Below are positions 27,288-37,239 of a stretch of 64,000 nt of DNA, in pieces; position 1 is the first letter of the stretch, and the number at the start of each line of letters is the position of its first letter. The notes under the pieces are model-generated. The model searched no databases, had not been told where the DNA came from, and saw only the letters and a program-made list of their open reading frames with translations. The DNA comes from RYN-133 sp963708645 (lineage in GTDB: Bacteria > Actinomycetota > Actinomycetes > Mycobacteriales > Jatrophihabitantaceae): the NCBI GenBank assembly GCA_963708645.1, contig CAVPTA010000003.1, positions 62,001 through 126,000 on the forward strand, read 5' to 3'. The position numbers and the translations under genes are program-made.

Positions 27288-30240
27288 TCAGGCGGTGCGG
27301 TCGAACGGCGCAACCAACGGCAACAGATCGTGCTCGGGGACGGGACGGCTGAACAGGTATCCCTGCGCCAGGCCCGTGCCCATCTTCGCGAGCAGGTCGC
27401 GCTGCGCGACGGTCTCGACGCCCTCGGCGATCCAGCTTCAGTCCGAGTTCGGACGCCAGACCCGTAACGGCACGCACGATCGCCTGGTCGTCGGGCTCGA
27501 ACTCCATCCCGGACACGAACGAGCGATCCACCTTCAGGTGCGATACCGGGAATCGGCGCAGGTAGGTGAGCGACGAGTAGCCGGTGCCGAAGTCGTCAAG
27601 GCCGATCACCACGCCGCTGTCACGCAGGTCGACCAGTTGAGCGATCGTCGCCTCGTCTGCCTCGAGCAGCGCCGACTCGGTCAGCTCGAGAGTCAACGCG
27701 TCCTCCGGCAGGCCCGAGGCCTCGAGAGCAGCGCGCACCGTCGCGGCGAGATCTGATCGGGCGGCCTGGCGCGCGGCGATGTTGACCGAGATGGTGAACG
27801 GACGCCCGGTCTGTGTCCGCAGCCACGCAATGGTGCGGCACGCTTCGCGCAACACCCATGCGCCCATGGGAACGATCAGCCCGCTCTGCTCTGCGACGGT
27901 GATGAACTTGTCTGGCCCGACGAGGCGGCCGTGCTCGTCGACGAGTCGCACCAACGCCTCGAAGCCGACGATCGAGGAGTCGGCGAGATCGACGATCGGC
28001 TGGTAGTGCACCACGAACCGGTTGTCGGCCAGCGCCGTGCGCAGCGATGCCTCGGTGCGTTGATGCTCGATCGCGCGGGCATGCAGATGGTCGTCGTAGA
28101 TCTCGCGTCTGTCCTTACCGAGACGTTTCGCCTGATACATCGCCGCGTCTGCGCGCTGCAGCAGTTCCTGCGGCGCGTGCGGGTCGATGATGCCGCTCGC
28201 GATGCCGATCGACGCGGTGACTGTCGCCGGCCCGTCCTCGGTCTTGATCGGGTAGCGGAGCAGCTGCTCGATGCGTTCACCGACGCGACGAGCCGTGCCG
28301 AATTCGTCGCCGGGCGGGCCGCCCGCGCAGACGACGACGAATTCGTCGCCGCCGAAGCGCGCGACGACATCCGACGGACGCACCGCCGCGCGCAGCCGCG
28401 ACGCCACCTCGAGCAACACCTCGTCGCCGACGTCGTGGCCGCGAGTGTCGTTGATCAGCTTGAAGCCGTCCAGGTCGATGAACAGGATCGCGCACGGCGT
28501 CGCCGCCGAGCCCATCTCGCACAGGATCCGCCCGAGCAGGGTGCGGTTCGCGAGACCGGTCAGGCCGTCCTGTTCAGCCTGGCGGCGGAGCACTTCCTCG
28601 ACGGTGCGGCGTGCGGTGATGTCTTCCATCTGCGCAAGGAGCTGACCCCTCCCGTCCGATGACTGCATGTAGGCCAGCGAGACCATCGTTGTGATGACCT
28701 CGCCGGACGAATGCAGGAACCGCATCTCGAACCGGTGCCGTCCGTCGGGTGCAGCCATCGCAGCGGCACCGGCCGGCTCGGTGAGGTGCACGTCGTCGGG
28801 GTGGCAGATATCGCGCGCGCTGAGCTTGCTCAGCTCGTCGGCGCTGCGGCCGAACAGCTCGCACAGCGCGGCGTTGACCGCGCCGAACGTCCCGCTCTCG
28901 CCGACCGTGAGCGCCATGGCCAGCGGCGACGAGTCGAACACCGAGCGGAACCGCTCCTCGCTCTCGCGCAGGCGCCGAGCGCTCGACTCGCGCTCGATCA
29001 CGCGCGCGGTCTCGCTCGCGACGAGGCTGAGCACCTCGCGCTGGTTGTCATCCGGTGCGTTCGTGGCCGAGACGAACAGCAATGCCAAGGTGTCCGGTCC
29101 GGGCACCGGGACGAGTACGGTCCGGGCGCCGACGAGGGTGATCTCGGCGCCGCCCGGCGGCGGGATGAGGGTAGTCAGGTCGGCGACGTCGCCGTGGGCC
29201 GAAACGACGAGCGGCAACAAGTCGCCGTCCCATCGCAACACCGCGCCACCACGCCAGCCGAAGTGCGAGCACACGGTCGAGAGGACCTGCGGCGCGAGCG
29301 TGCCGAGCGTGGTCGCCTCGTTGGCGGCGGTTGCGATCGAGTGCAACAGCTGGAGCCGGTCGGCCGAGAGGAGAGCGGCCTCGTGGGCTCGTTCGAGTTC
29401 GGCGCGGGCCTGCTCCTCGTTGGTGATGTCGACGACCAGCGACACCCACCAGCGCGGCGCGCCGTTCCTGTCGCGCAGCAGCGAGCTGGTGACCTGGACG
29501 GGGACCTCGTGGCCCTGCTTGTGGCGGAACCGCCGCACCGCGCTCGCGCTCGGAGCCTCGTTGGCGAGCAGTTCGGTGGTGGCGTCGACAATTCGGGCGA
29601 GCTCTGCCGGTGAGGTGAAGTTGCTGGCAGGGCGGCCGATCATCTCGTCGGGTTCGTAGCCGAGCATCGCGGCCATAGGACCGTTCACCGACGTCACGTT
29701 GCCGCCCACATCGGAGAAGATCTGACCGATCGGCGCGTGGTCGAACACGGCCCGGAAGCGGGTCTCGGTGTCGAAGCGGGCGGCATGGCTCTGCTCGGCC
29801 TCATGCCAGATCTCGGTGATGTCCATGGCCATGCTGCCGAGCGCAAACGGCTTACCGTTCGAGTCGCACAGCGGGAACTTGTGGGCGATGAACCGGCGCT
29901 CTGCACCCGTGCTGTCGTGCAGGCTCACGAACTGCGGGCCGATCTGACCCGCCAGCACCGTGTCGTCGCGGTCGAGAATCGTGGCGGCGTCCTCGGCGAT
30001 GTAGACGTCGGCGACCGTCTTGCCGATGATCTCGGCCGCCGGCCGGCCGACCAGCTCTTCGAAGGCCGGGTTGACCATCAGGAATCGGCCGGATTCGATG
30101 CTGCGCACGAGCATGATGCCGCCGAAATCGACGAGCCCGTCGAGAAAGGCGCTCAGCGATGTGATGACGTGGTCGGTCGGCGTGTCGGCCGGCTCGTCGC
30201 TGCCCCGCTGAGACAGGGCGAAACGGAGCGGGCCGAGCAT
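27288..30240 (-). CDS. PAS-PAS-GAF-PAS-GGDEF-EAL protein (c-di-GMP turnover), one frameshift
   Basis: About 983 residues, with no membrane segments. Domains in order: PAS (GRFLMVNPAFEELVGR), second PAS with PAC (GYEPDEMIGR), a GAF-like region (LHSIATAANEATTLG), third PAS (RFRSVFDSSPLAMAL), GGDEF with intact VARFGGDEFVVV, and EAL with GFEALVRLV, LDDFGTGYSSL and LKVDRSFVSGM. After ASELGLKL the frame changes at about 27425-27435 and continues IAEGVETVAQRDLL to the natural end at 27288. Both catalytic motifs are kept, so it may make and break c-di-GMP according to several signals. The ATG at 30240 follows GGAGG by ten bases. Confidence 0.9.
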
Positions 30241-30313
30241 GGCGCGAGAGCCTCCACGAAATACGACGAACGGGTTCGTCCTTCGCATCGGCCGGGACGG
30301 CCAGGACCTGAGC

Positions 30314-30461
30314 AGTCAACGTGTCCGAATGGTCACGAAGGTGCCCCGGAGCCCAGCGAGGGAGATGCCGGGTTCCGGGGCACGCCGAACCGGATTGTTC
30401 TGGTTCGGCCAGAACCTCGGGGGCGGCCGAGGTTCACTCTTGGTAGTCAATCGTGTCCGAA
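30314..30461. repeat. Hairpin block bounded by a direct repeat
   Basis: The spacer between the GGDEF/EAL gene and the DUF2236 gene holds a direct repeat, AGTCAACGTGTCCGAA (30314-30329) and AGTCAATCGTGTCCGAA (30445-30461), differing by one inserted base. Between the copies lie three successive hairpins: GTGCCCCGGA/TCCGGGGCAC (30341-30350 with 30374-30383), GCCGAACC/GGTTCGGC (30384-30391 with 30402-30409) and a CCTCGG/CCGAGG stem (about 30415-30432). No coding sequence is evident. It could be a structured leader or small RNA, a terminator array, or a tiny non-autonomous repeat element. Confidence 0.55.
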
Positions 30462-30530
30462 CGACGTCCGAATGAGTCGCGCGGTCGGTTCTCGATGGGT
30501 CGATCGACCAGTGGAACTAGTACGTCGGTA

Positions 30531-31394
30531 CTAGCCGGTGGGCGCCATCGCCCAGCGCAGTGTGCGCACGATCGCCGCACCGGCCGGGCGTACCACAGCT
30601 GCCTCGGTCAGCGGCAGGTACGGCAGCCGCAGCGGCCACCGGGCCCAGGCCGGCAGGGACGCGACCGCTGCGCTCGCCAGCGCCGCGTATGCGGGCCGCA
30701 CGACAGTTGGTAGCGGCGGGCGCAGCAGTACGAACCGGGCGGCAGCACGTGCTTCGCGGGTGCCGCGCAGCTCGGGCCGATAGGCGGTCAGCGCTTCGGC
30801 GAGCTCGGCCTCGGTCTGTGGCGGGTCGAGGACGCCGAGCGCCCGCGCAACCTTCGCGGTGTCGGCGATGTAGGCGTCGCGTTCGTCGGCGTCGAGCGGG
30901 CGCGATCCGTAACGCTGGAAGGTGGCAAGAAAGCTGTCGACCTCGGCGACGTGCACCCACCGCAGCAGGTGCGGGTCGCCGGCCGAATAGGGTCGCCCGT
31001 CCGGTGCGGTGCCGCGGACCCGTTCGTGCACGCGACGCACCCGTTCGATCGCGTCCAGCGCGTCGGGTTCGACACCGAAGGTGGTGACCGCGAGGAAGTA
31101 GCTGGTGCGCTGCAACCGCCCCCACGGGTCGCCGCGGTAGCCCGAATGTGCTGCCACGCCGGCCATCGCGAGTGGGTGCAGCGACTGCAGCAACAGCGCG
31201 CGCAATCCGCCGACGAACATCGCCGAGTCACCGTGGACGAGGCGGATCGGCCGGTCATCGGCGAACCAGCGCTCGCCGGCCGCGTCTCGGATCCGCTCGC
31301 GGCGGCGCGGCCCGTCCGTCCCTGCGACGCGCTCGAAGACGAGCTCACCGAGTCGCGTGCGGAGATCGATCGTCACACCTCCTGTGTACCCCAT
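30531..31394 (-). CDS. DUF2236 (MpaB/latex-clearing-type) oxygenase-like protein
   Basis: 287 residues of the DUF2236 family, which includes heme-dependent rubber oxygenases and the mpaB protein. Typical segments are LVHGDSAMFVGGLRALLLQ, HPLAMAGVAAHSGYRGDPWG and LLRWVHVAEVDSFL, with His residues that could bind heme. There is no signal peptide. The start is uncertain: ATG at 31394 or GTG at 31376; an AGGAGG lies too close to the GTG to help. It is divergent from two flavin reductases across a 48-base region with a strong palindrome, hinting at joint control of an oxidative pathway. Confidence 0.75.
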   Translation of the reverse strand: MGYTGGVTIDLRTRLGELVFERVAGTDGPRRRERIRDAAGERWFADDRPIRLVHGDSAMFVGGLRALLLQSLHPLAMAGVAAHSGYRGDPWGRLQRTSYFLAVTTFGVEPDALDAIERVRRVHERVRGTAPDGRPYSAGDPHLLRWVHVAEVDSFLATFQRYGSRPLDADERDAYIADTAKVARALGVLDPPQTEAELAEALTAYRPELRGTREARAAARFVLLRPPLPTVVRPAYAALASAAVASLPAWARWPLRLPYLPLTEAAVVRPAGAAIVRTLRWAMAPTG

Positions 31395-31409
31395 CCGCCT
31401 GAACCGCTA

Positions 31410-31432
31410 TTGTCTATCGAAGAAATAGACAA
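31410..31432. promoter_or_regulatory. Operator-like palindrome between divergent oxygenase and flavin reductase genes
   Basis: TTGTCTAT (31410-31417) and ATAGACAA (31425-31432) are perfect 8-base arms with a 7-base spacer. The site sits between the divergent starts at 31394 and 31443, and its right arm touches the AAAGGAG ribosome binding site of the reductase. A TetR-, MarR- or PadR-type dimer is the likely binder; no such gene is adjacent. AT-rich compared with the surroundings. Confidence 0.6.
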
Positions 31433-31442
31433 AGGAGATCCG

Positions 31443-31940
31443 TTGACGGTCACGATCGTGGTCGGGAACCCGAAACCGCAGTCCCGCACCTTCCATGCCG
31501 CCGAGCTGGTCGCCGAACGGTTGACCGGCAAGGCTCCCGACGAGCGCATCGATCTCGCCGAGCTCGGCGCTCGCCTGCTCGACCGGTCCGACCCGGACGT
31601 GGCGGCCGCGAAGGCGACGGTCGCGTCGTCAGACCTCGTCGTGGTCGCCACGCCGACGTACAAGGGCACCTTCACCGGGTTGCTGAAACTGTTCCTCGAC
31701 CGGTTCGGTGCCGGTGAGTTGGACGGCGTAACCGCCGTCCCGCTCATGCTCGGCGGCGATCTGCGTCACCTGCTCGCGGTTGAGACGAGCCTCAAGCCGG
31801 TGCTCGTCGAGATCGGCGCCACCTGCCCGACGCAGGGGCTGTTCCTGGTCGATTCGAACTACGACGACCCGGCCGCGTTGGAGGCTTGGGCGGCGCGGGC
31901 CGAACGGCAGGTCGCCGCGACGTCCGGACGGCTGCGATGA
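31443..31940 (+). CDS. NADPH-dependent FMN reductase (SsuE/flavodoxin-like fold)
   Basis: 165 residues. Starts TVTIVVGNPKPQSRTFHAAE, the FMN phosphate loop of this family, then SSDLVVVATPTYKGTFTGLLK, the second flavin-binding segment. It supplies reduced FMN from NAD(P)H, usually to a two-component monooxygenase. The TTG at 31443 is chosen because AAAGGAG lies five bases upstream and the protein begins exactly at the first beta strand; the longer upstream frame covers the palindrome and the divergent gene. The stop overlaps the next ATG. Confidence 0.85.
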   Translation: MTVTIVVGNPKPQSRTFHAAELVAERLTGKAPDERIDLAELGARLLDRSDPDVAAAKATVASSDLVVVATPTYKGTFTGLLKLFLDRFGAGELDGVTAVPLMLGGDLRHLLAVETSLKPVLVEIGATCPTQGLFLVDSNYDDPAALEAWAARAERQVAATSGRLR

Positions 31941-32429
31941 CGCGCTCGGTCGCCCTCGGCGACACCGCCGCGCTCCGGCAGGTGTTCGGTGCCTTCCCGA
32001 CGGGAGTCACCGCGTTGGCAGCCGAGGTGAACGGGACGCCGACGGGGATCGCGGCGAACTCGTTCACCTCGGTGTCCCTCGATCCGCCGATGGTGTCGGT
32101 GTGCGTCGCGCATTCGTCCACGACCTGGCCGGCCCTGCGCACGGCAGGACGACTGGGCGTCAGCGTGCTCGGTGTGCACCAGGCGCACGCCGCGCGACAG
32201 CTCGCCGGCCCGAACGAGACCCGGTTCCACACCCTGCAGCTGGCGTCGCACCGACGAGGGCGCCGTCGTGCTCGACGGGGTGAGCGCGTGGCTGGAGACC
32301 AGCCTCGCGCAGGAGGTGCCCGCAGGCGATCACGACATCGTCGTGCTCAACGTGCACGATCTTGCGCTCGATCCGGCCATCGCACCGCTGGTGTTCCACG
32401 CGAGCCGCTTCCGCGAGCTTGCGTCGTAG
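31937..32429 (+). CDS. Flavin reductase-like (DIM6/NTAB) protein, one frameshift
   Basis: The start ALRQVFGAFPTGVTALAAEV and SFTSVSLDPPMVSVCVAH are classic for the flavin-reductase-like FMN-binding split barrel used by two-component monooxygenases. At about 32230-32255 the frame changes and continues DEGAVVLDGVSAWLET, then DHDIVVLNVHDLAL, to a normal end, about 163 residues. The ATG overlaps the stop of the FMN reductase gene (ATGA). Two different flavin reductases in a row are unusual; no oxygenase partner of the flavin-dependent type is present, only the divergent DUF2236 gene. Confidence 0.8.
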
Positions 32430-32433
32430 TCGC

Positions 32434-32769
32434 TCAGGCTTCGGCGTCGTCCGCGGTGTACTCGGTCGGCCACGTGTCACCGAGCCCGGTCATCATCAGG
32501 ATGCGCACGACGCGGGGCGACGGGTCGCGCAGCGCAAAGCCGAGCTCTGCGTCCTCGGCGTCATGGCTGAGCTCGACGATGGCGCCGATGCCGGTCGAGT
32601 CGAGGAACGACACGTCGGCCAGATCGAGCACCAGGGTCGGGGCGTCGGTCTTCAGCGCGGCGCGACCGGCTGTCAGTAGCGATTCGCGGCTCTGGACGTC
32701 GATTGCCCCGGACACCCGAAGGACGCAGCGCCCGCTCTCATCAGTGCCGGACTCGATGCCGATATTCAT
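32434..32769 (-). CDS. Anti-sigma factor antagonist (STAS domain)
   Basis: 111 residues, a complete STAS domain. The phosphorylation loop reads VSFLDSTGIGAIVEL, with the Ser that partner kinases of the RsbW/SpoIIAB type modify; dephosphorylated, such proteins release a sigma factor from its anti-sigma factor. No kinase or sigma gene is adjacent, so the partner is elsewhere. It is convergent with the flavin reductase gene (four bases apart) and downstream of the membrane-protein gene at 32792-33680. Confidence 0.85.
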   Translation of the reverse strand: MNIGIESGTDESGRCVLRVSGAIDVQSRESLLTAGRAALKTDAPTLVLDLADVSFLDSTGIGAIVELSHDAEDAELGFALRDPSPRVVRILMMTGLGDTWPTEYTADDAEA

Positions 32770-32791
32770 GTCGGCACCCTAGCTCGGGCCG

Positions 32792-33680
32792 CTAGCGCGG
32801 CTGCTCCTGAGTCGAGTCGTTGCGCTGCGTGGCCGACGAGTCGGGCATCGGTTCGCCGTCGGCGTCGGTGGCGGCGCGAGTGGCCGGCATGCCCTGCGTC
32901 TCGGTCGTACTGGTGGTCGTGCCGCGGACATTCGCGTCGTGGCGACCGTAGCTGGGCGCGCTGTACTGCGAGGGCTGTTCGTTCTGGCCGTAGCCGAGCG
33001 CCGACTGATAGCCGGGACGTGCCTCGCCGGCCTCGGCGTCCGAGTGCTGGTCGAACACCTGGGTATCCGTGCCCGCGGCGCGTTCGTCGCGGATCGGCTC
33101 GTGCTCGGGCGGGAACGTCTCCTGGTCGTAGCGCAGATGATCGAGGTGGTCGCGGTCGTCGGCATCGGCCGCGACGCGGTCGGCTTCGCGACGCTCGGCA
33201 AGCGCGCAGGTCGCGGACGGTGACAACCGACAGCCGGCCGAAGGCGGACGCGGACAGATAGAGGATGACCGCGCCGAGACCGTAGAAGAAGCTCAGGACT
33301 TCGGCGATGCGCTGCGCGGAACTCGACCCGATCGGCTGTCCGAGCGAGCCCAGCGTCACCTCGCTCGAGATAGCCGGACCGACGATGAACCACGTGCCGC
33401 CGAGGATCGCGAACCAGGCACCGAGCACGGTGATCGCTCGGCTGCGGGCGATGAGCAGCAGCAGGCCGCCGACGAACACGGCCGCCCCGGGCGCGACCTC
33501 GTACCAGCCGCGCGCGGCCGTCCAGTGCCAGGCCTTGTCCGGGGTGAACGCGAAGGTGAAGGTCGGGCCGACGAACGGGGCGAGGGCGCCCCAGGCGCCC
33601 AACAACACCAGCAGTACGCCACTCGCAGCCCCTCGGGTTCGGGACAGGATGCGAGTACTAGGGGGGTTCAGTTCAGCCAT
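32792..33680 (-). CDS. Four-helix membrane protein with charged tail, one frameshift
   Basis: The N-terminal half has four predicted membrane helices (GVLLVLLGAWGALAPFV, AAVFVGGLLLLIA, VLGAWFAILGGTWFIVG, VLSFFYGLGAVILYLSAS). At about 33205-33225 the frame changes into RREADRVAADADDRDHL, and the cytoplasmic tail is rich in Asp, Glu, Gln and Ser and ends DSTQEQPR; restored length about 295 residues. Similar unnamed proteins occur in actinobacteria. No function is known. The tail contains a GYQSALGYGQ stretch of low complexity. The stop is at 32792-32794, 22 bases before the STAS start. Confidence 0.6.
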
Positions 33681-33716
33681 GACGTCTCTATGCCCCGTTC
33701 GTGTCGATTCCCAACC

Positions 33717-34517
33717 TCACCCTAAGCGGATCCCCGCCAGCTGGGTGCTCTGTGCGACCAGCCGTCCCCGCGCATCCCACACGGAACACACTTCGTCGAC
33801 CTTCTGGGCCTCGATCAGCACAGCTTTGTGCAGAATCCGCATCGGCCCGGCAGCCGGCAGAGCCCGGACGTAGGCGCTCAGCTGCAGGGTCGGCACCCAC
33901 CCGCTGGCGGCGACTTCGAATGTCGCGGGCGGGAACGCGTCGACGGCGAACAACAACGAGATCGGGTCGAAGGGCTCGTCGCCCGGCAGGCCCAACCAGC
34001 CCTTCAGCTCACCGCGCCCGCTCGGCTCGCCGCGCGCGAAACCGGTGTCGGCGGGGTCGATGCGCAGTTCGATCTGATCCATGAGGGGGACCGGCAGGCC
34101 GGTCGGCGAGGTGCCCGGTACGCGCAGGCACCGCTCGGGGTCGGCGACCTCGGGCATCGCGACACCGCTCCAGAAGGGTTCGGTCTCGGCAACGAGTTCG
34201 CTCGTGATGATCAGCGCGTCGATGCACATCACGTCGTCCTGAGCCATGCGTACCCGGAGCTGGCTGGCCGACCGTCCCGCGCGCAACACCTCTACGTCGA
34301 TCTGCACGGGGCCGGAATCGGGCGAGTGCAGGTACGTGGCGCTCGCAGCGATCACGTGCGGGTGCGGCCCAACCAGCACGGCGGCGCGGCCGAGCATTGC
34401 GAGCAGGTACCCGCCGTTCGGCTTGCCGGCGATCGTCCAGTCTGCGTCGACGTCGGCATCGAAGCGTCCCGCCCCGGTCGGGACGAGCGAGGTGACGGCG
34501 GAGAACAGCGATCCCAT
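33717..34517 (-). CDS. Acyl-CoA thioesterase family protein (double hotdog)
   Basis: 266 residues with two hotdog folds, as in TesB-like thioesterases. The N-terminal fold has ADWTIAGKPNGGYLLAMLGRA, and the C-terminal fold holds WLGLPGDEPFDPISLLFAVDAFPPA and ends VWDARGRLVAQSTQLAGIRLG, a signature of the actinobacterial thioesterase family (4HBT_3). It would hydrolyse acyl-CoA or related thioesters; the substrate is unknown. The ATG at 34517 is the first good start. Its neighbours do not suggest a pathway. Confidence 0.8.
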   Translation of the reverse strand: MGSLFSAVTSLVPTGAGRFDADVDADWTIAGKPNGGYLLAMLGRAAVLVGPHPHVIAASATYLHSPDSGPVQIDVEVLRAGRSASQLRVRMAQDDVMCIDALIITSELVAETEPFWSGVAMPEVADPERCLRVPGTSPTGLPVPLMDQIELRIDPADTGFARGEPSGRGELKGWLGLPGDEPFDPISLLFAVDAFPPATFEVAASGWVPTLQLSAYVRALPAAGPMRILHKAVLIEAQKVDEVCSVWDARGRLVAQSTQLAGIRLG

Positions 34518-34547
34518 GTCGTCATCCTCTCGCGACAGCGCCCCGAA

Positions 34548-35120
34548 CTACGGAGCAGGCTGTTCGGTAACGCGGTACTGGAGGAACACGACGCCGTTGT
34601 CGAACCGGCGCTCGTCGGCAAGCTCGAGGCCGAGTCGCGTGCCCGCAGGCAGGAAGCGGGTGCCGCCGCCGACGGCAACCGGCGTCAAGAACTGCTGGAC
34701 TTCGTCGACGAGTCCGGCGCGCACAGCGTGCGCCGCAAGGGTCGGGCCGCCGACGGTGATGTCGCGATCGGCCGCGTCCTTGAGCTCCAGGACAGCGGCG
34801 GCGTCGAAGGCGCGTTCGAGCCTGGTGCGCGGTGTCTCGACGGCATCGAGCGAGGTCGAGTAGACGATCTTGTCGGCTGCCTGCCAGATCTGCGCGTAGT
34901 CGTCGGTCACGGCAGCAGGATCCGGGTCGTCGTGAATCGTCTGCCAGACCTTCATCGTCTCGTACATGCGGCGTCCGTAGAGGTAGGTGCCGACCTGCCG
35001 CTCGAGGTCGTTGACGAATGCGTGCACCTGTTCGTCCGGCGCTGCCCAGTCGAAGCTGCCGTCGGCGTCGACGGTGTACCCGTCGAAGGAGGTGATCGCG
35101 GAATAGATGAGCCGGGCCAT
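34548..35120 (-). CDS. Dihydrofolate reductase-family protein (RibD C-terminal-like)
   Basis: 190 residues of the RibD_C/DHFR-like fold. Start RLIYSAITSFDGYTVDADGSFDW, NADPH-binding TYLYGRRMYETM, and DITVGGPTLAAHAVRAGLVDE, then LTPVAVGGGTRFLP near the end, match the YwjB/YyaP-like group of unknown substrate. Real folate or riboflavin roles are not supported by neighbours. The ATG at 35120 is preferred over the one at 35126, which adds only two residues. It is divergent from the S9 peptidase. Confidence 0.85.
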   Translation of the reverse strand: MARLIYSAITSFDGYTVDADGSFDWAAPDEQVHAFVNDLERQVGTYLYGRRMYETMKVWQTIHDDPDPAAVTDDYAQIWQAADKIVYSTSLDAVETPRTRLERAFDAAAVLELKDAADRDITVGGPTLAAHAVRAGLVDEVQQFLTPVAVGGGTRFLPAGTRLGLELADERRFDNGVVFLQYRVTEQPAP

Positions 35121-35147
35121 GGTCAACCAATAGCAGACTCGTCCGCA

Positions 35148-35176
35148 TTAACACTTTTCGCACCGCTCGGTAGGGT
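35148..35176 (+). promoter_or_regulatory. Promoter of the S9 peptidase, leaderless type
   Basis: TTAACA (35148-35153), 17 bases, TAGGGT (35171-35176). The GTG start codon at 35183 lies seven bases after the -10 box, where transcription should begin, so the mRNA is probably leaderless; no ribosome binding site is seen. Confidence 0.55.
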
Positions 35177-35182
35177 CGGTGG

Positions 35183-37205
35183 GTGAGTGAGCCGGTCGCC
35201 CCTCAGATCCCGCACGTCTGGCATCGCCCGTTCGGCGACGAGCAGGATCCGTGGGCCTGGCTCAGGGATCGCGACGATCCCGAGACGATCACCTATCTCG
35301 ACCGTGAGAACGCCTACTACGACACGTGGGTTTCCGGACGGACCGCGCTGGTCGATGAGTTGTACGACGAGATCCGCTCGCGCGTGCAGGAGACCGATGA
35401 ATCTGCGCCGGTGCATGACGGCGGCTGGTGGTACCTGCACCGCACCGTGGCGGGCAGCGACTACGCGATCCACTGCCGCGGACGCAGCGCCGAAAGCGCC
35501 GGCGACACTGTCGTGCTGGACGAGAACGTCGAGGCGGAGGGACACGACTTCTTCACCCTCGGCGCGCTGGAGATCAGCGCCGACGGCAATCTCGCGGCGT
35601 GGAGCAGCGACACCGACGGCAGCGAACGGTTCACGCTGCGTGTTCGTGACCTGTCCAGCGGCGGCGAACTCGACGACGTCGCTCGTCGACACCAGCTGGG
35701 CCGGAGTCGCGTGGTCGGCCGACAACGCCTACCTGTTCTATGTCAGGCCCGACGAACAGACGCGCCCGTATCAGGTCTGGCGGCACCGGCTCGGTACCGC
35801 GCAGGACGACGACGTCCTCGTCTACGAAGATCTCGACGAGCACTTCTTCGTTGGTGTCGCGCTGACGCGTAGCCGCGAGTGGATCGTGATCGGTTGCGGC
35901 AGCAACACCAGCGCCGAGGCGCGACTGTTGCCCGCGGGCGATCCGACAGCAGATCCGATCCTCGTGCGGCCTCGTGTCGATGACGTCGAATACGCGATCG
36001 ACCACTGGGGCGACCGGTTCGTCGTCGTCACCAATCTCGACGCAGAAGACTTCCGCGTGATGGCCGCGCCGCTCGACGCACCGGGGGATTGGACCGAACT
36101 CGTCGCGCATGTCCCGGGGCGTCGGATCACCTCTGCGGAACCGTTCGCTGCGCATCTCGTGATTCACGAATGGGCCGATGCGCAGCCACGACTGCGAATT
36201 TTGTTCCGCGACGGCGAAATTCGCACCATCGACCTCGGCAGTGAACCGCACGATGTGCGCGTCGGCGCAAACCCCGAGTACGACGTGCCGTTCGTGCGGT
36301 TTGCGTTCGAGTCGTTCACGGTGCCGACCACGGTGTACGACGAGGATGTGCGCAGCGGTGCGCGGGTGATGCGCAAGCGACTGGCCGTCCCGAACGCCGA
36401 CCTCAGCCGGTACACCGCGACTCGTGAGTGGGCGACTGCGGACGACGGCACGAAGGTTCCCGTCGACATCGTGCGTCGAGCGGATCTGGAGCCCGACGGC
36501 TCGCACCCGTGCCTGGTGTACGGCTACGGCAGCTACGAGTACTCGATCGAGCCGAGCTTCGCGGCCGCGCGGTTGTCGCTGCTCGACCGTGGTGTGGTGT
36601 GGGCGCTCGTGCATCCCCGCGGTGGCGGTGAGCTCGGCCGGCGTTGGTACCTCGACGGCAAGCTGCTCAACAAGCGCAACACGTTCACCGACACGATCGC
36701 GTGTGCTTCGCACGTGGTGTCGCTCGGTTGGGCTTCGCGTGAACGGCTCGCATTGCGGGGCCGGTCGGCCGGTGGCCTGCTCGTCGGCGCGTGCGTCACG
36801 ATCCGTCCGGATCTGTTCGCCGCGGCGCTGGCCGAGGTGCCGTTCGTCGACGTCGTGAACACCATGAACGACACGACCCTGCCGCTGACCGTCACCGAAT
36901 GGGAAGAGTGGGGCGACCCGCGCGACGAGCCGTGGGCAAGTTACATGCGCAGCTACTCGCCGTACGAGAACACCGTGCCCGCCGACTATCCGGCGCTGTA
37001 CGTGACCGCGGGATTGAACGACCCGCGGGTGAGCTATCACGAACCGGCGAAGTGGGTCGCGCGGCTCCGCGCGACGCGCACCAATGATGCGCTGCTCGTG
37101 TTCCGCTGCGAGATGGGCAGTGGACACGGCGGTGCGAGCGGCCGGTACGAACGGTGGCGTGACGAGGCGCGCGCCATGGCGTTCGTGCTGAGCACGATTG
37201 GTTGA
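35183..37205 (+). CDS. Prolyl oligopeptidase-family peptidase (oligopeptidase B type, S9A), one frameshift
   Basis: The N-terminal propeller starts PHVWHRPFGDEQDPWAWLRD; at about 35670-35690 the frame changes into SLVDTSWAGVAWSADNAYLFY and runs on to about 673 residues in all. The catalytic domain shows VYGYGSYEYSIEPSF, HPRGGGELGRRWYLDGKL, nucleophile RGRSAGGLLVG, acid AGLNDPRVSYHEPAKW and base GSGHGGASGRYERW. It cuts short peptides, in oligopeptidase B after Arg or Lys. There is no signal peptide, so it is cytosolic. The gene follows a promoter that places transcription start at the GTG. Confidence 0.9.
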
Positions 37206-37239
37206 TACTCACTGGACGTTCGCCTGATCATGGATCCTG

